From: Citrus sinensis
Taxonomy: Eukaryota; Streptophyta; Magnoliopsida; Sapindales; Rutaceae
NCBI RefSeq assembly: GCF_022201045.2
Contig: NC_068556.1
Location: 8,410,001 to 8,474,000, forward strand
Direction of reading: 5' to 3'
Length of the DNA stretch: 64,000 nucleotides
Positions 12,090 through 23,636 of the stretch are shown here, piece after piece; the stretch's first letter is position 1; the number at the start of each line of letters is the position of its first letter. The notes beneath the pieces are model-generated. The model had not been told where the DNA came from and searched no databases. It saw only the letters and a list, made by a program, of their open reading frames with translations. The position numbers and the translations under genes are program-made.

Positions 12090-12260
12090 ATGGACTCAGT
12101 AGCTCTATCATCACCCTCACCATCACCCTCAACTTCAACTTCTTCTTTGAAATCGCGTTTCCTGCAAAAGCCTTCCCAGAACTCGAAGCAGTTGTTATCT
12201 TCGGTCAGTTTTAGTTCGAGTTCGTGTTCCGATTTTCGATCTCCGACAAAAGCTATTTCG
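12090..12260 (+). other. In-frame N-terminal extension of PFK (alternative start)
   Basis: An ATG at 12090 opens 57 codons that run without a stop into the conserved PFK start at 12261. The extension is very rich in Ser, Pro and Thr with scattered Lys/Arg and few acidic residues, the composition of a plastid transit peptide. It may equally be an artefact of a pyrimidine-rich 5' leader of TCACCC-like repeats. The TATA box predicts a start site only a few bases before this ATG, so use of it would be inefficient. Confidence 0.4.
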
Positions 12261-15200
12261 ATGGCGGCGGCATCCAACAATGGAAACTCACAGCGAAAGA
12301 TTGTGACTGGTCCTGCTGGTTATGTTCTTGAAGATGTTCCTCATTTGTCTGATTATATCCCCGATCTTCCTGTAACTTGCTTTTTCACTTCCTCCTTTTT
12401 TTTTTTTTAAGAAAAACTTTTTGTTAATATATTTTATAGACTCTCTAATTGCTTGACTTGTTGACCTGTTGATCTGTTATTTTAATATTGCCGCCCTTTT
12501 AATTTGTTTATTAATTTTTGATTTTGCAGACATATCCGAATCCGCTGCAAGACAATCCTGCATATTCTGTTGTTAAGTGAGTTTTGATTTAGCTTTGTTT
12601 GTCTCTATTGTTGCTGTTAATCAGATTTCTGTTATGTCTGCTTTTGGTTATCATATCATTCATTGGGGTCATCTCTTTTTTTTTTTTCTTTTTTCTTTTG
12701 TTTTTTCAGGCAATATTTTGTTCATGTGGATGACACGGTACCACAAAAGGTGAGCTTCAACTTCTGACTTTGTTTTCTTTCTTGTACTTCAAATTTTAGG
12801 TTAACGACTTTTGTCTTAGTTAACTTTACTAACTACATTGCTTCACTATTGAGGAGTTGGAAGTGGTCTGCCTCTTCGTTATTTAATGTTACCATGATTC
12901 TTTGGTTTAGAGAGGCTGACCCGAGAATCTTTTAGCTGTTGATCTGAAATATCCTGCATCGCTAGTGAGTGAGTTCTAGGACTGGTTAATAAGTTGAGGG
13001 CTCTCCTATCTAAGTAAATGCGTTTGGGTTGCAAAGCCAAAATAACGAAACTGTGATGGGCTGTGTGCCCAAAGCGAACAATATCAACTTGGTTGTTGGC
13101 CCGGGCTGTTACATGATCTCTCCCCAGTATGTAAGTGCCCAATCATGCGTAACGGAGCTAGTTAATGCTTATGTGTCTGTATTTCTGTGAGGTAGACTGG
13201 GCCAGTAAGGATATACATGCTCTGAGACATGACATGAGATTAATTAACACAAACTGCTTACTTATATGAGATTGTTGCTTTTTTTCAACTGTAGGTTGTT
13301 GTTCATAAGGATAGTCCAAGAGGGACTCACTTCCGAAGAGCTGGACCTCGTCAAAAGGTATGTGTTTATATACCCAATGTACCAGATTGGAATGGTACCT
13401 GCTTATAATTTACATATTCTTTGGGTGATTGATGTTTCTCAGGTGTATTTTGAGTCAGATGAAGTTTATGCTTGTATCGTGACATGTGGTGGCTTATGCC
13501 CTGGACTCAACACGGTGATTAGAGAGATAGTTTACAGTCTTTACTACATGTATGGAGTGAAGAGAGTGCTGGGAATTGATGTAAGTAACTCTTCCAACCC
13601 TTTTCTTCAATACTTCATGAAGTTCATTTTCCACCACTATTTCACAGACCTTCTTGGGCATTATAGGGTTAAAGGTTTCCTCCTTGAAATTGTTGTTATG
13701 CAGTGTATCTAGCACCAGTGTCATCCCCTTTTCTAAGTGTGATTTCAGGACTATTTGTAATGATTATACTCTGCTGTGCTTGTTGTTAACAAAATACATG
13801 CGCAAAACATGTACAAGTATTTACAATTTAACTTGCACAAGGAAATTATGCCTAACTGTTGCACAAACGCTGGCCCAGAAACTTTATCCTGGTTTAGAAC
13901 GCGAGCAAAAGCTTTTTATCATATGGAAATTCTAAAGTTTTTTGTGTTTGTTTTCATCCTCCATGAGTTGTCAAGGAAAAGTCAACTATGTTGAATAAAT
14001 GGGTTGTAAATTAAAGAGAAAGTTACACCTTTCACTCCATTATTGAATATTTGCTAATTAAAGTGGTTTTTGATATGCATCATTTGGTTCTCCTCAACTG
14101 ATCAGGTGATTGATTGATGTAGGGAGGATACAGGGGCTTTTATGCTAAAAATACAATTGCTCTAACACCTAAGGGTGTGAATGACATCCATAAACGTGGT
14201 GGAACCGTCCTTGGTACTTCACGAGGTGGCCATGATACCTCAAAGATTGTTGACAGCATCCAAGACCGTGGGATCAATCAGGTTTGTGGAATTTATTATT
14301 CATCTTGAAACTTTTTACAAGTGAAGAGTCACATATGCTTTCCCTCGGTTATAGAGAGACCTATGTGAGCCAAGGATTTTGATTTTCTGTTATATGACAA
14401 CTCAGGTTTACATAATTGGAGGAGATGGAACTCAGAAGGGAGCATCTGTTATATATGAGGTAAATTCCATTTCGTAGAATATTAGTAGTTGGTGAAATAA
14501 ATTAAATTTGTTCCTTGCTGGTTTTCTATAGGACCTTGGTAGATATGATATTTTCCTTCCTTTCATTTGGTCTGAAGAAAGTATTAATTTCATGCTTGGA
14601 AGTAATTTGAACTGACTACATCTTATTGATGTTGGAAAATATTTTTCTTTATATGTCTGCAGGAAGTTAGAAGACGTGGTCTCAAAGTTGTGGTTGCTGG
14701 GATCCCCAAAACCATTGATAATGACATTCCGGTACCTCTCTTGACTTGTCAACAGCTTAACTGTTGCCTGCACAGGACACCTCATACCTCAAATCTGTTT
14801 ACATTCTCAACTTTGTTTATTGCATGACAGGTCATTGACAGGTCCTTTGGCTTTGACACTGCTGTTGAAGAGGCTCAACGTGCCATTAATGCAGCGCATG
14901 TTGAAGCCGAAAGTAGTGAGAATTGTATTGGACTTGTGAAGCTGATGGGCCGCTATAGTGGTAAGCTCCTGTTTCTTATTGAAGACATCTTCAGTAGCAT
15001 GTGCGTGCATGCATTCAGTTGCATTGAGGTCTCCTCATACCTAATGGAGAACATTTAACTTTATCTCTTTAAGAAATTAAAGGCTGCTACATCCATTTAC
15101 TAAATTAGCTATGGATAACATTTTCTTCTTACTGCATTCTCCTCTGCCTTTCAGCAGTTTAAAAAGTCGGCATGACACGTCCAACTAGTTCTTACATCAA

Positions 15201-17204
15201 CGTTACATGGGTAGATAACAAAGATGGTTTATATAACTGTCGTGATTGTTCTGTTATGTTTCCTTTCCTTTTTAATCAGTGTTTTAGTTAATATCTTACC
15301 GGGACTGGTGTTGCACTTCTGCTTTTATTTTTATTTTTTTTCTTTAAGTTCAAATAAGCAAATGCCTCAATATTTTGGCTCGTATGTTGGTATCTTTTGT
15401 GAATATAGTGATAAAACTTCTTTCAACTAATTTTAAGTCTCCCATAATTTAAGAGGATTTCAAGCTGTAATATCTTTAAGAAAAGGTTTTCCCACTGAAC
15501 TTCATATATGTATAATGTTTAGTTTCATGTTTTTGCTGGCTTTTTAAATTCCTGGTTGTCTTGTCGACAGAGTTTCTCTGCTACCTTTTCATTTTGAGTT
15601 AATTTTATGTAGTTCTTTCCTTTATTGAAAGCAAAATTTGATAATTTCTCATTCATGAAATCTAAACTTGATAAATTGTGCAGGGTTTATTGCAATGTAT
15701 GCTACTCTTGCTAGCCGAGATGTGGACTGTTGTTTAATCCCGGAGTCGCCCTTTTATCTCGAAGGGCATGGTGGACTTTTTGAATATATTGAGACACGAC
15801 TGAAAGAAAATGGGCACATGGTTATTGTGATAGCTGAAGGTGCTGGACAGGACTTGCTTGCTGAGAGCATTCGGTCAGCAACCCAGCAGGATGCTTCAGG
15901 AAACAAGCTCCTCCAAGATGTTGGGCTGTGGTTATCACAGAAGATCAAGGTAATTTCTCTAATTCTCTAGTTTCCCTATATTTCGCTCTGCCTTTTTTGT
16001 CAATATCAACTAAAAATGAGTTCCCTATCATCAGCATTCTGATTCTTTCTCATATTTTTGCATACTTAAGAACATGATTTTAGAATTAGAGATCTACTAC
16101 GACCAAGTGAATAATTTTTGTTATAGTACAACCCAGACTTCTAAATCCAGGATGGAGAGATATCTACTCCCATTACAGGGCAACAAACTACTTCACTATA
16201 TAATTAGGAGGGTGAGTCCCAAATTTGGGACTCGAACCACTTCCCTCAACTGTTAGTACCACCCAACCAAATGGCTGGGTGGTATTTAAGAACTTGATTT
16301 TAGATTTCGCCTAACTTTTGAGTTTCTTTCCCGAGGGCTAATTCATACTACTGTCAAAAGACTCCAGCTTTCAAGCGGACAATGTTAAATCTTCCTTATT
16401 ATTTGTCAATTTATTTTAATTTATGCAATTGAAATGTTTTCAGATAATTTTATAGGTCCCGTTCTGTTTTGCAGGATCATTTTGCAAAAGAAAAGAAGAT
16501 GCCCATCAACCTTAAATATATAGGTTGCTACTTTATACTTACTCTGTGTTCACAACACATTTAACTCATGGAAGCTTATTTTCTAGTGTGTTTATGCATT
16601 GCATATTTTCTGGCAGATCCTACATACATGATCCGTGCTGTTCCAAGCAATGCATCCGATAATGTGTACTGCACGCTTCTTGCTCAAAGTTGTGTACATG
16701 GAGCAATGGCTGGGTACACTGGTTATACATCCGGTCTTGTCAATGGCAGACAAACTTACATACCCTTCTATGTGAGTTCACACTCTACATAATACATATC
16801 TGTTGCTTTTTCAGAAGAATTAGGACTTAAATTTCAAAGTATGATCTGTCCCTTGCTTCATCTCCTATTCCTCTTGCACCTTTTCTGTCCTTTAACCTTC
16901 CTTATATTTATAAGCAAACATTCTTCTCTTCCTTTGATTGATAGCTGAATTGTTGGAATGCACTATGCAGCGAATAATTGAGAAACAGCACCATGTTGTG
17001 ATTACCGATAGGATGTGGGCGAGGCTCCTGTCTTCAACAAATCAGCCAAGCTTTATGAACCATAAAGATGTCATTGAAGACAAGAAAGAGGAAGAACTAC
17101 TAACCCAGATTGTCAATGAAGACAAGAAAGAGGAAGAACTACCAACCAAGATACCGGACATTTCTACTGAAGACAATTTGGTGAAGAAAGAGATAGCTGC
17201 CTAG
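12261..17204 (+). CDS. PFK1: ATP-dependent 6-phosphofructokinase (plant PFK1/PFK6 type)
   Basis: Phosphorylates fructose 6-phosphate with ATP to fructose 1,6-bisphosphate, the committed step of glycolysis. Thirteen exons: 12261-12371, 12530-12576, 12710-12749, 13295-13357, 13443-13580, 14123-14281, 14406-14459, 14663-14731, 14831-14960, 15684-15949, 16475-16523, 16617-16771, 16971-17204. All introns are GT-AG and phases match, giving 504 residues. Visible motifs: CGGLCPGLN at 102-110, GGDGT at 191-195 (the second G fits ATP rather than pyrophosphate as donor), GIPKTIDND with catalytic Asp at 223, MGRYSG at 266-271. I chose the ATG at 12261 because the protein then starts like cytosolic plant PFKs, which lack a long leader; plastid PFK4/5 differ at the GGDGT site. 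The acidic, lysine-rich C-tail carries a 14-residue repeat. PFK1, PFK6, PFK3 and PFK7 are close paralogues, so the number is provisional. Confidence 0.93.
16089..16285 (-). mobile_element. tRNA-derived SINE in PFK intron 10
   Basis: On the minus strand the element starts near 16285. It carries an A-box-like TGGTTGGGTGG (16259-16269) and, about 30 bases further, a perfect B box GGTTCGAGTCC (16228-16238), the internal RNA polymerase III promoter of tRNA-derived SINEs. It is bracketed by an imperfect ~20-base direct repeat, TTAAGAACATGATTTTAGA at 16066 and TTAAGAACTTGATTTTAGA at 16286, the long target duplication made by LINE-type integration. It lies antisense to the PFK transcript. Confidence 0.7.
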
Positions 17205-17230
17205 GAAGAACTACCAACCAAGATATCACA
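17076..17230 (+). repeat. 42-bp tandem repeat at the end of PFK, spilling past the stop
   Basis: GAAGACAAGAAAGAGGAAGA begins at 17076 and again at 17118, encoding the DKKEEEL repeat of the C-tail. A third partial copy, GGAAGAACTACCAACCAAGA, starts at 17205, immediately after the TAG at 17202-17204. The stop codon therefore sits at a repeat junction. Confidence 0.8.
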
Positions 17231-19491
17231 AAACTTATGTACATGAGTATTATCATTGTTTAGCCTACGTTTAGCGTAGCCTCAGGCCTCCGGATGTTGC
17301 TGCAACGCCCATGGCTGATTGATTCGGTTGTTTTTCTTCAGTTTTAATACGACGCATGAGAAAAATTTAGCTCTTTTATCTCATATTATGCACTGGGATG
17401 GTGTATTATTATGATGAGAGACTCGGTTAATAATACTAAGTTTGCATATATTGTCCTCCGTGAAATCTCATCCCGAGTAATGAGAGATTCTTGCAGCATA
17501 TAAATGAAGAAAATATCTCACTTAAATAATTCGATCGAAATACGTTTAATGTAGAAACGAATAGTATTAACGGCTTCTCGAAGAAACTTCGACATGATTT
17601 AGCCATTTAGGGCATTTGCGATTCGAGTCTTGTAACCGTTAATTCAAATGCTTCAAGTGTTCTGAGTCTTTGCCGTTAGTGAGCATCGCATAAATGTATT
17701 ACAATTTGCTATCGGTATCAATTGAAAAAAAAAGAAAAAAAAAGTCTATTAGTTATTGATTTCTCTTGGAGCCCAACTGGCGGAAAAGCATGCTTAGTAT
17801 TAGCGGTGATTTGAGTTACAAGTGATAACAGGGATAAAATTTAGTGTTTAATGGATGAGATTTGTTAATCTCAATTCAGACCTTGAAAATTTAAGTTGAA
17901 TCATATCAAACTAATAGCAATTGTAATGGTAATTAATTTTATTAATAATCCATCGAAGCCATATGGTGTATAATATATAATATATACATGAGATTTAGAG
18001 GTCAAATTCTGCTCATAAGGTGTATAATATATAAAGTAGCAAAAAAAGGAATAATCCATCGAAGCCATCTTCCGACGATAATTGAGCCATGACCTCAACC
18101 GTCAATAATTACTTGCCAACACTAGTAATCAATTTATCGAGATACTATTTTATTTCTGTACCTACGTTTGAATGGATTATGATTCTCTCATTATCTGATC
18201 TCTTCTTGTGAAAAAATATAAATGGGTGATTGGTAGTTAATAAATAAGGAAAATGAAGAAGTTAAATTCTACCCATACATTATCACTTAAATACACATAA
18301 CACAAAATTATTAAAAACTCATGAGAATTCAGATCAAATGAAGATCTTTATCTGGTTTGGATTACTTTTTTTTTACCGGGTAAAAGTCGCACGACTCAAG
18401 CATTTTTGTACATTATATTTTGAAAATTTCTAGGTCTAAACCTTCTTAAACCCTCTTACCTCGAAATAAGAAATTTGATCCATTACGTCAAAGATAGTTA
18501 TGTTAAATGACTACTAAAATTTTAAAATAATAACAACTTATCTAAATTACACCTTGCGAGGTTTAAAAAAAAAATTACACCTTTAAAGGTACAATAAATA
18601 CATCTAATTCTACCCTAGATAACTGGCAGAAGAGTAAGGTCATTTAAAACAGGTAATTTAAAACTATCAAACTATTTATTAAATCTATTTACTATATAAA
18701 CTCAGCTTTAAAATTTGAAATTGAAAGTTTAAGTTTTAATTAATAAATCCATCTAAATACTTAATATACCCTTAGATTTATTAAACGGAAAATTAAAATG
18801 TTGTTCAAATAGTTTACAACAAACGTAAACAATACTTTTAGTTTTAAAGCATGAAATTAAATTACTGAAAGTATGTTTAAAAAAATATTTCTATAAAATA
18901 TTAATATACAATCTAATTTATTTTTTAATGAAAAAATTATGTGTTTATTTTTTAACGTTAGTGTTGACGTGTGCATTTTAATTGTATTAAGGTTTCTTAA
19001 TTTATTCTTGTCAATTGACTTTTAAAATCTCTAAATCAATTTTGAGTACTATTTTCCACTTTAATCTCAAATCTTTCAATCACATCAACGATATTTAAAA
19101 ATCCTTAAGAGGCATTTGTCACGAATTTTTATTTTATTTTGTTTATGTTTTAAATTTACTTATGGCTCATATTGCGTTTTGTTAATGTTAGTTTGGTACA
19201 TATCAATATTGCATAGAAAATTTTTGCCAAATTAATTTTGAACACATTAAAATAAACAACTAATAATCAAAATGTTTAGTTGTAGTAAACTATCCATTCA
19301 TAGTTTATTGGGTATTTGATATCCAAACAAATGACTTTTTATATGACTTTTTTGGACGAACAATTTTTGAACTCCTAAAAATTAATAATAAAAATTTTTA
19401 GATTCATTCTACTCTACATTTTGAATTTAGATTTAGTATTGAGCTAATCTATACTCAATTTTCATAATTTTCTATCACATGTATACATATT
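17205..19491. other. Intergenic, with a short direct repeat
   Basis: 3' UTR of PFK followed by AT-rich DNA. AATAATCCATCGAAGCCAT occurs at about 17943 and 18051, and GGTGTATAATATATAA occurs twice within the same interval, so a ~108-bp unit has been partly duplicated. No gene seen. Confidence 0.55.
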
Positions 19492-20180
19492 CAGTAAAAC
19501 CTGTATAAAGTAATATTATTGGGATCGGGAAAAATATTATTGTCGGGACCGAGAAAAATACTATTTTAGTGAGGTTATGTATTTATCGATAAATTAAAAT
19601 TTATTAGTTTATGAAGAGTTTTCTTGTACATGCATTATTCTTTTCACTAAGATTCATTAATGAGTTATAAATACATGTACAAAGAAGCCAAAAACTTAAT
19701 GTGAATATATTTTAATTATCATGTATTTACAGATGATATTAGTAAATTAATGTAGTACATTGTACATAGTACATAGAACATACAACACAAACTCGATAAA
19801 TACATAATCCATTATTTTAATTTTAGACTCAAATCATTAGAATCATGCCTTCTCATTTGAAAGGAGTAAAAAAAATCTACATTGACCGATGAAATGAGGA
19901 AGGCATTGTGCAAATATAAAAATGAGATGTAAGTTATCAAGAAAAATAATCCTTCATAATATGAATTTTATATGTTGCTTATTATTAATTTTTTTAATAT
20001 TTGATCAATTATCAATTTATATATTCGTTGGGCCCTAAAGGATTCGAAAAAAAATTATTATCTTATCCATGTAGCGAAATTATTATTTTGGTACATTGTC
20101 CCAAGTCGGGATAGGAAGAATTTATTATTTAATCGAGATTATTAATTTATCGACATTTATTTATTAAGATTTTATTGTAG
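19492..20180. mobile_element. Degenerate Emigrant/Lemi1-like (pogo) element
   Basis: The left end CAGTAAAACCTGTATAAAGT closely matches the terminus I remember for Emigrant/Lemi1 elements (CAGTAAAACCTCTATAAATT). The right end, reversed, keeps a matching AAAATCT core and the interior has several TCGATAAATTAATAAT-like phrases at both ends. No transposase is visible, so it is a non-autonomous or eroded copy. Confidence 0.45.
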
Positions 20181-20289
20181 CAATATACGGTTAATATTTA
20201 ATTAGTTTTATATTTTTATTTATTAACTATCAATGGTAAAATTAATAAAAATGTCAGCTCAACATTGAATCTAAATACGTATATTTTAG

Positions 20290-21050
20290 TAGGGGTGTTC
20301 AAAATTCAATCTAATTCGCTCAATCCGTCTGATATATAGAATTATGAACTGTAAAAATCCGATCTGTGAATTAGTGGATTGGATTGGAAATTTAAAAATT
20401 TAAAAATCTGCAGTTGGTGGGTTGAATATGGATTTACTTCCATAAATCCATAAAAATCCGTGAATCCACAAAAAATGAAAAATATTTATTTAATAAAAAA
20501 TAAACTTGTAAATATGAAATTATACTTACTAATAAATAAATAAATTAAAATATAGTTACATTAACACCATTATTATATCTTATTCGATAATAATATAAAA
20601 TAAAAATAATTAAATAAAAAATACAGCTTCCTAAATAGTTAATTTCATGTACTGATCTAAACAACTGAGATTTTTTTTTCTTTTTGGTGTGTTATACTTT
20701 GAAACTTTGAATGTATTTTCTATATTCATTTAAACAATTAATTTATTTAAATCTCATTTAATTTTAAATTTGATCAGTAGTAAAATTATTTTTATCTATA
20801 TTTTTTTGTTTAGTTAGTTTGTGGGTAGGATATGATTAAAATTTTTTAACCTGCAAACTAATCCGTAAAATGGTGGATTTGATATAAATTGAGTCAAATT
20901 TATATCTGATCCACAGATATATGGATTGAATTTAAGTTGAGTTCTACCAATACGTAGATTGGATTAAATTAAAAATTTATAATTTATAAAATCGTGGATG
21001 AAATATGTATTTATGTCTAATCCGTAAACTGCGATCTACGAACGTCCCTA
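20290..21050. mobile_element. Non-autonomous hAT element, 761 bp, 8-bp TSD
   Basis: Terminal inverted repeats TAGGGGTGTTC (left) and TAGGGACGTTC (right, reversed) are of hAT type. The flanks are TATTTTAG (20282-20289) and TATTTTAA (21051-21058), an 8-bp target duplication with one mismatch, the size hAT transposases make. The interior is AT-rich with many GGATTGGATT/AATCCA phrases in both orientations and has no coding capacity. It ends about 240 bases before the AP-4 sigma start codon. Confidence 0.8.
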
Positions 21051-21292
21051 TATTTTAATGTCTAAAATTATAATTTTTATTGAATATTTAAATAATTAAA
21101 AATTTAATTTTAAAAATAAAACTGAGCAATTTATTAGATTCGAATAATCCCATCGCCAATTCAATGATTTTAAAGAAAAGAAAAATAAAAAACTAAGGTA
21201 ACCACTGAAGTCGGGTGCGCACGAGCAAGGCAGGCTTAATCAATTAGTCGTTGTTGTTCTGTACTTGTGAAGGAAGAGAGGTTGGACGAAAG

Positions 21293-22110
21293 ATGGGGAT
21301 CAGATTCATATTGATGGTGAACAAACAAGGGCAGACTCGTCTTGCCCAGTACTACGAATGGCTCACTCTCGAAGAACGTCGCGCCCTTGAGGGCGAAATT
21401 GTTCGCAAATGCCTTGCCCGCACCGAACAACAGGTCCCTTTTTCTGATTTCTTGTATTTGATTCGACAATTAGGCGTACTGCTATTGTATTGAATATGAT
21501 TTTGTTGCTGCTTTTTGCTCTGTGATAAATAACAACAGTGTTCTTTTGTTGAGCATCGCAACTACAAAATTGTTTACAGGCGCTATGCGTCTCTGTTTTT
21601 CTTGGTTGGGGTCGACAATGATGAAGTAAGTCTTCTTCTACTTCCTTTACCTTTGAATTGAATTTCAATTGAAAGACTAATGACAAATTAATGGCTCTTT
21701 GTGATTGCCGTGGAATGAGATCTGCCAAATAAATGGTTGTCTGAAGCATGTTTGATTCTTTTTTCTTGTTCATGTTGCAGAATGAGCTTGCTATATTGGA
21801 GTTCATACACTTGTTAGTCGAAACCATGGACCGTCACTTTGGCAATGTGGTAAGTTCTCTCCTGATATGAATGAATAAGTTTCTGACTCATCCTGAAAAT
21901 ATTGAGCTTGTTGATTTTGTTTAAAATTTTTGGAGTGTTAATTTAGTTCCTGGTTTTGCTTAATATGTACTGTAGTGTGAGCTAGACATCATGTTCCATT
22001 TGGAGAAAGCCCATTTTATGCTGGAGGAAATGGTCATGAATGGTTGTATTGTGGAGACAAGCAAATCAAACATTCTGTCACCGATACAACTGATGGAGAA
22101 AATGTCTTGA
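21293..22110 (+). CDS. AP4S: AP-4 complex subunit sigma
   Basis: Small subunit of the heterotetrameric AP-4 adaptor, which sorts cargo at the trans-Golgi network independently of clathrin; in plants AP-4 serves vacuolar sorting. Four exons: 21293-21433, 21539-21625, 21781-21849, 21976-22110. All are GT-AG and in phase, giving 143 residues, which is the normal length of the plant protein. The whole chain is a sigma/longin fold. Recognisable landmarks are the start [17 protein letters not shown], the [10 protein letters not shown] strand, [13 protein letters not shown], and HFGNVCELDIMF followed by the helix [14 protein letters not shown] separate it from AP-1 and AP-2 sigma by the start and by the C-terminus [13 protein letters not shown]. 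No promoter element is clear; the upstream 240 bases follow the end of a hAT element. Confidence 0.93.
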
Positions 22111-23489
22111 AATAATTACAAGTGCTCTAGGGTTTCCTGCGAGATTCATTACAGGTTTGCCTCTTGTTTATGTTGGTCGGTTCCTATTGTACAATTAAGT
22201 TTAAAACATCATGAAAATCTTGTAGCTTTTGTTATAAATGAAAATTTTTTACTATCTGATTGTATTGATTCATTGATGGATTAGTTTAAGTTGTGAATCA
22301 TTTATTTGGGTTCTTTAGAACTGGAGGTCTATGGGACTGTACAAACATTATCTGAATTTATGCCGTGCTTAATGATTGTGTTGAGGGTATGGTTTCTGGC
22401 CAGTATCAATGATGTCTTCTATGTCTTCTGACAAGGATATCTTTACTCCTAACCTGTTGGATGAAACTACCTGAATTTCTTGTTTTATGATTTCAATGTA
22501 TATTTTAGCCACCTAATCCTAGCAACGTTTCTGAGGCACTTTAACATTTTAAACCCTAGTGTTGAGATGCCAGACTGTGACTTTTAATATCTGTAATGTT
22601 GCAACTATGCTTTCTATTCTAACACTATTAGCAATAAAATCTGAGATTTGATACAGATTTGTTGAATTTTCCTTTATATGATTTTGATACTGTTTATTGC
22701 ATTGTACCACACTTGGTTATATTACCGAGTTGCATTTTCAGCAATAGTTGGAAAATGCTTGGGTGGATAAAAGAAGAAAATCTAAATTCAACGCGCAGCT
22801 CATTGTCTTTTTACCAATTAAAAGATCACAGAATTATTAGCCAAAGAATTAGAGTTTAGGTATGAACTTGAACTACACAAACTTGAGGTAGCCGTAAAAA
22901 TCATTGATTGTATTACTGTGCAATTATAACTTATCCTGGCAATGTGTTTTCCCAAAAAACAAGTATAGATCATAGTTTGATGGCCTTGTCTTCTTCACAT
23001 CTTCCCCCAAGCTTTCATTTGTTCGGAATTTATCAGATTGTTTTCGTGCAAAAAGCTGTGTGTGACAAGATCAAGTTAAATAATTTGCATTACAAAGATA
23101 TGTCCATAGATGTACGTCTATCTAGTATTGTTAATTCTCGGCTCTAGAACAATGTGTAGACCCACATTCTCTGATACTCACGCAGTCAAGATTCCCTAAA
23201 AAAATTGTTAACAAATCTTATATCACTTGTTCTAAGAATAGCTGTGGTACGCTAATATCCTAAAGGACCCAAACTGTTACTTATGTGTGACTCCCTAACA
23301 TAGGGGAAACTGAGAGAACTGATTTGGATTCTAAAGAAACTATTTTGATCAAGCTTTCAGCTTTGTTGAAGTTCTTGTACATAAATTGCACCTAAGCAGA
23401 TGAATAACAAAATAAGAATGTAGATAGTACTGACAATTTCCTTTGTTGATGAGGACAAGATCAGTAGTGAAAACTCCAATTGAGATATG

Positions 23490-23493
<4 letters not shown>
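22111..23493. other. Intergenic between convergent AP4S and GGT genes
   Basis: 3' region of AP4S, then unremarkable AT-rich DNA. No coding similarity in either strand. Confidence 0.55.

Positions 23494-23527
<34 letters not shown>
23494..23527. repeat. (CA)n microsatellite
   Basis: Uninterrupted CA dinucleotide tract of about seventeen repeats just beyond the 3' end of the GGT gene, probably in or near its 3' UTR. Confidence 0.95.
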
Positions 23528-23529
<2 letters not shown>

Positions 23530-23636
23530 GTATAGTCCTCGTGGAACAAAAATTACAGAGCAAGCTATTAAGCCAGTACAAACAATTACCCTTTCTTCCT
23601 TATGCTATGCACTTATATCCGAAACAGCTAACAAAT

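Noticed and set aside
16228-16285. Possible tRNA gene because of a perfect B box
   Set aside because: No cloverleaf or acceptor stem can be drawn, and flanking direct repeats show a SINE.
23494-23527. CRISPR-like repeat
   Set aside because: Simple CA dinucleotide tract with no spacers, in a plant genome.
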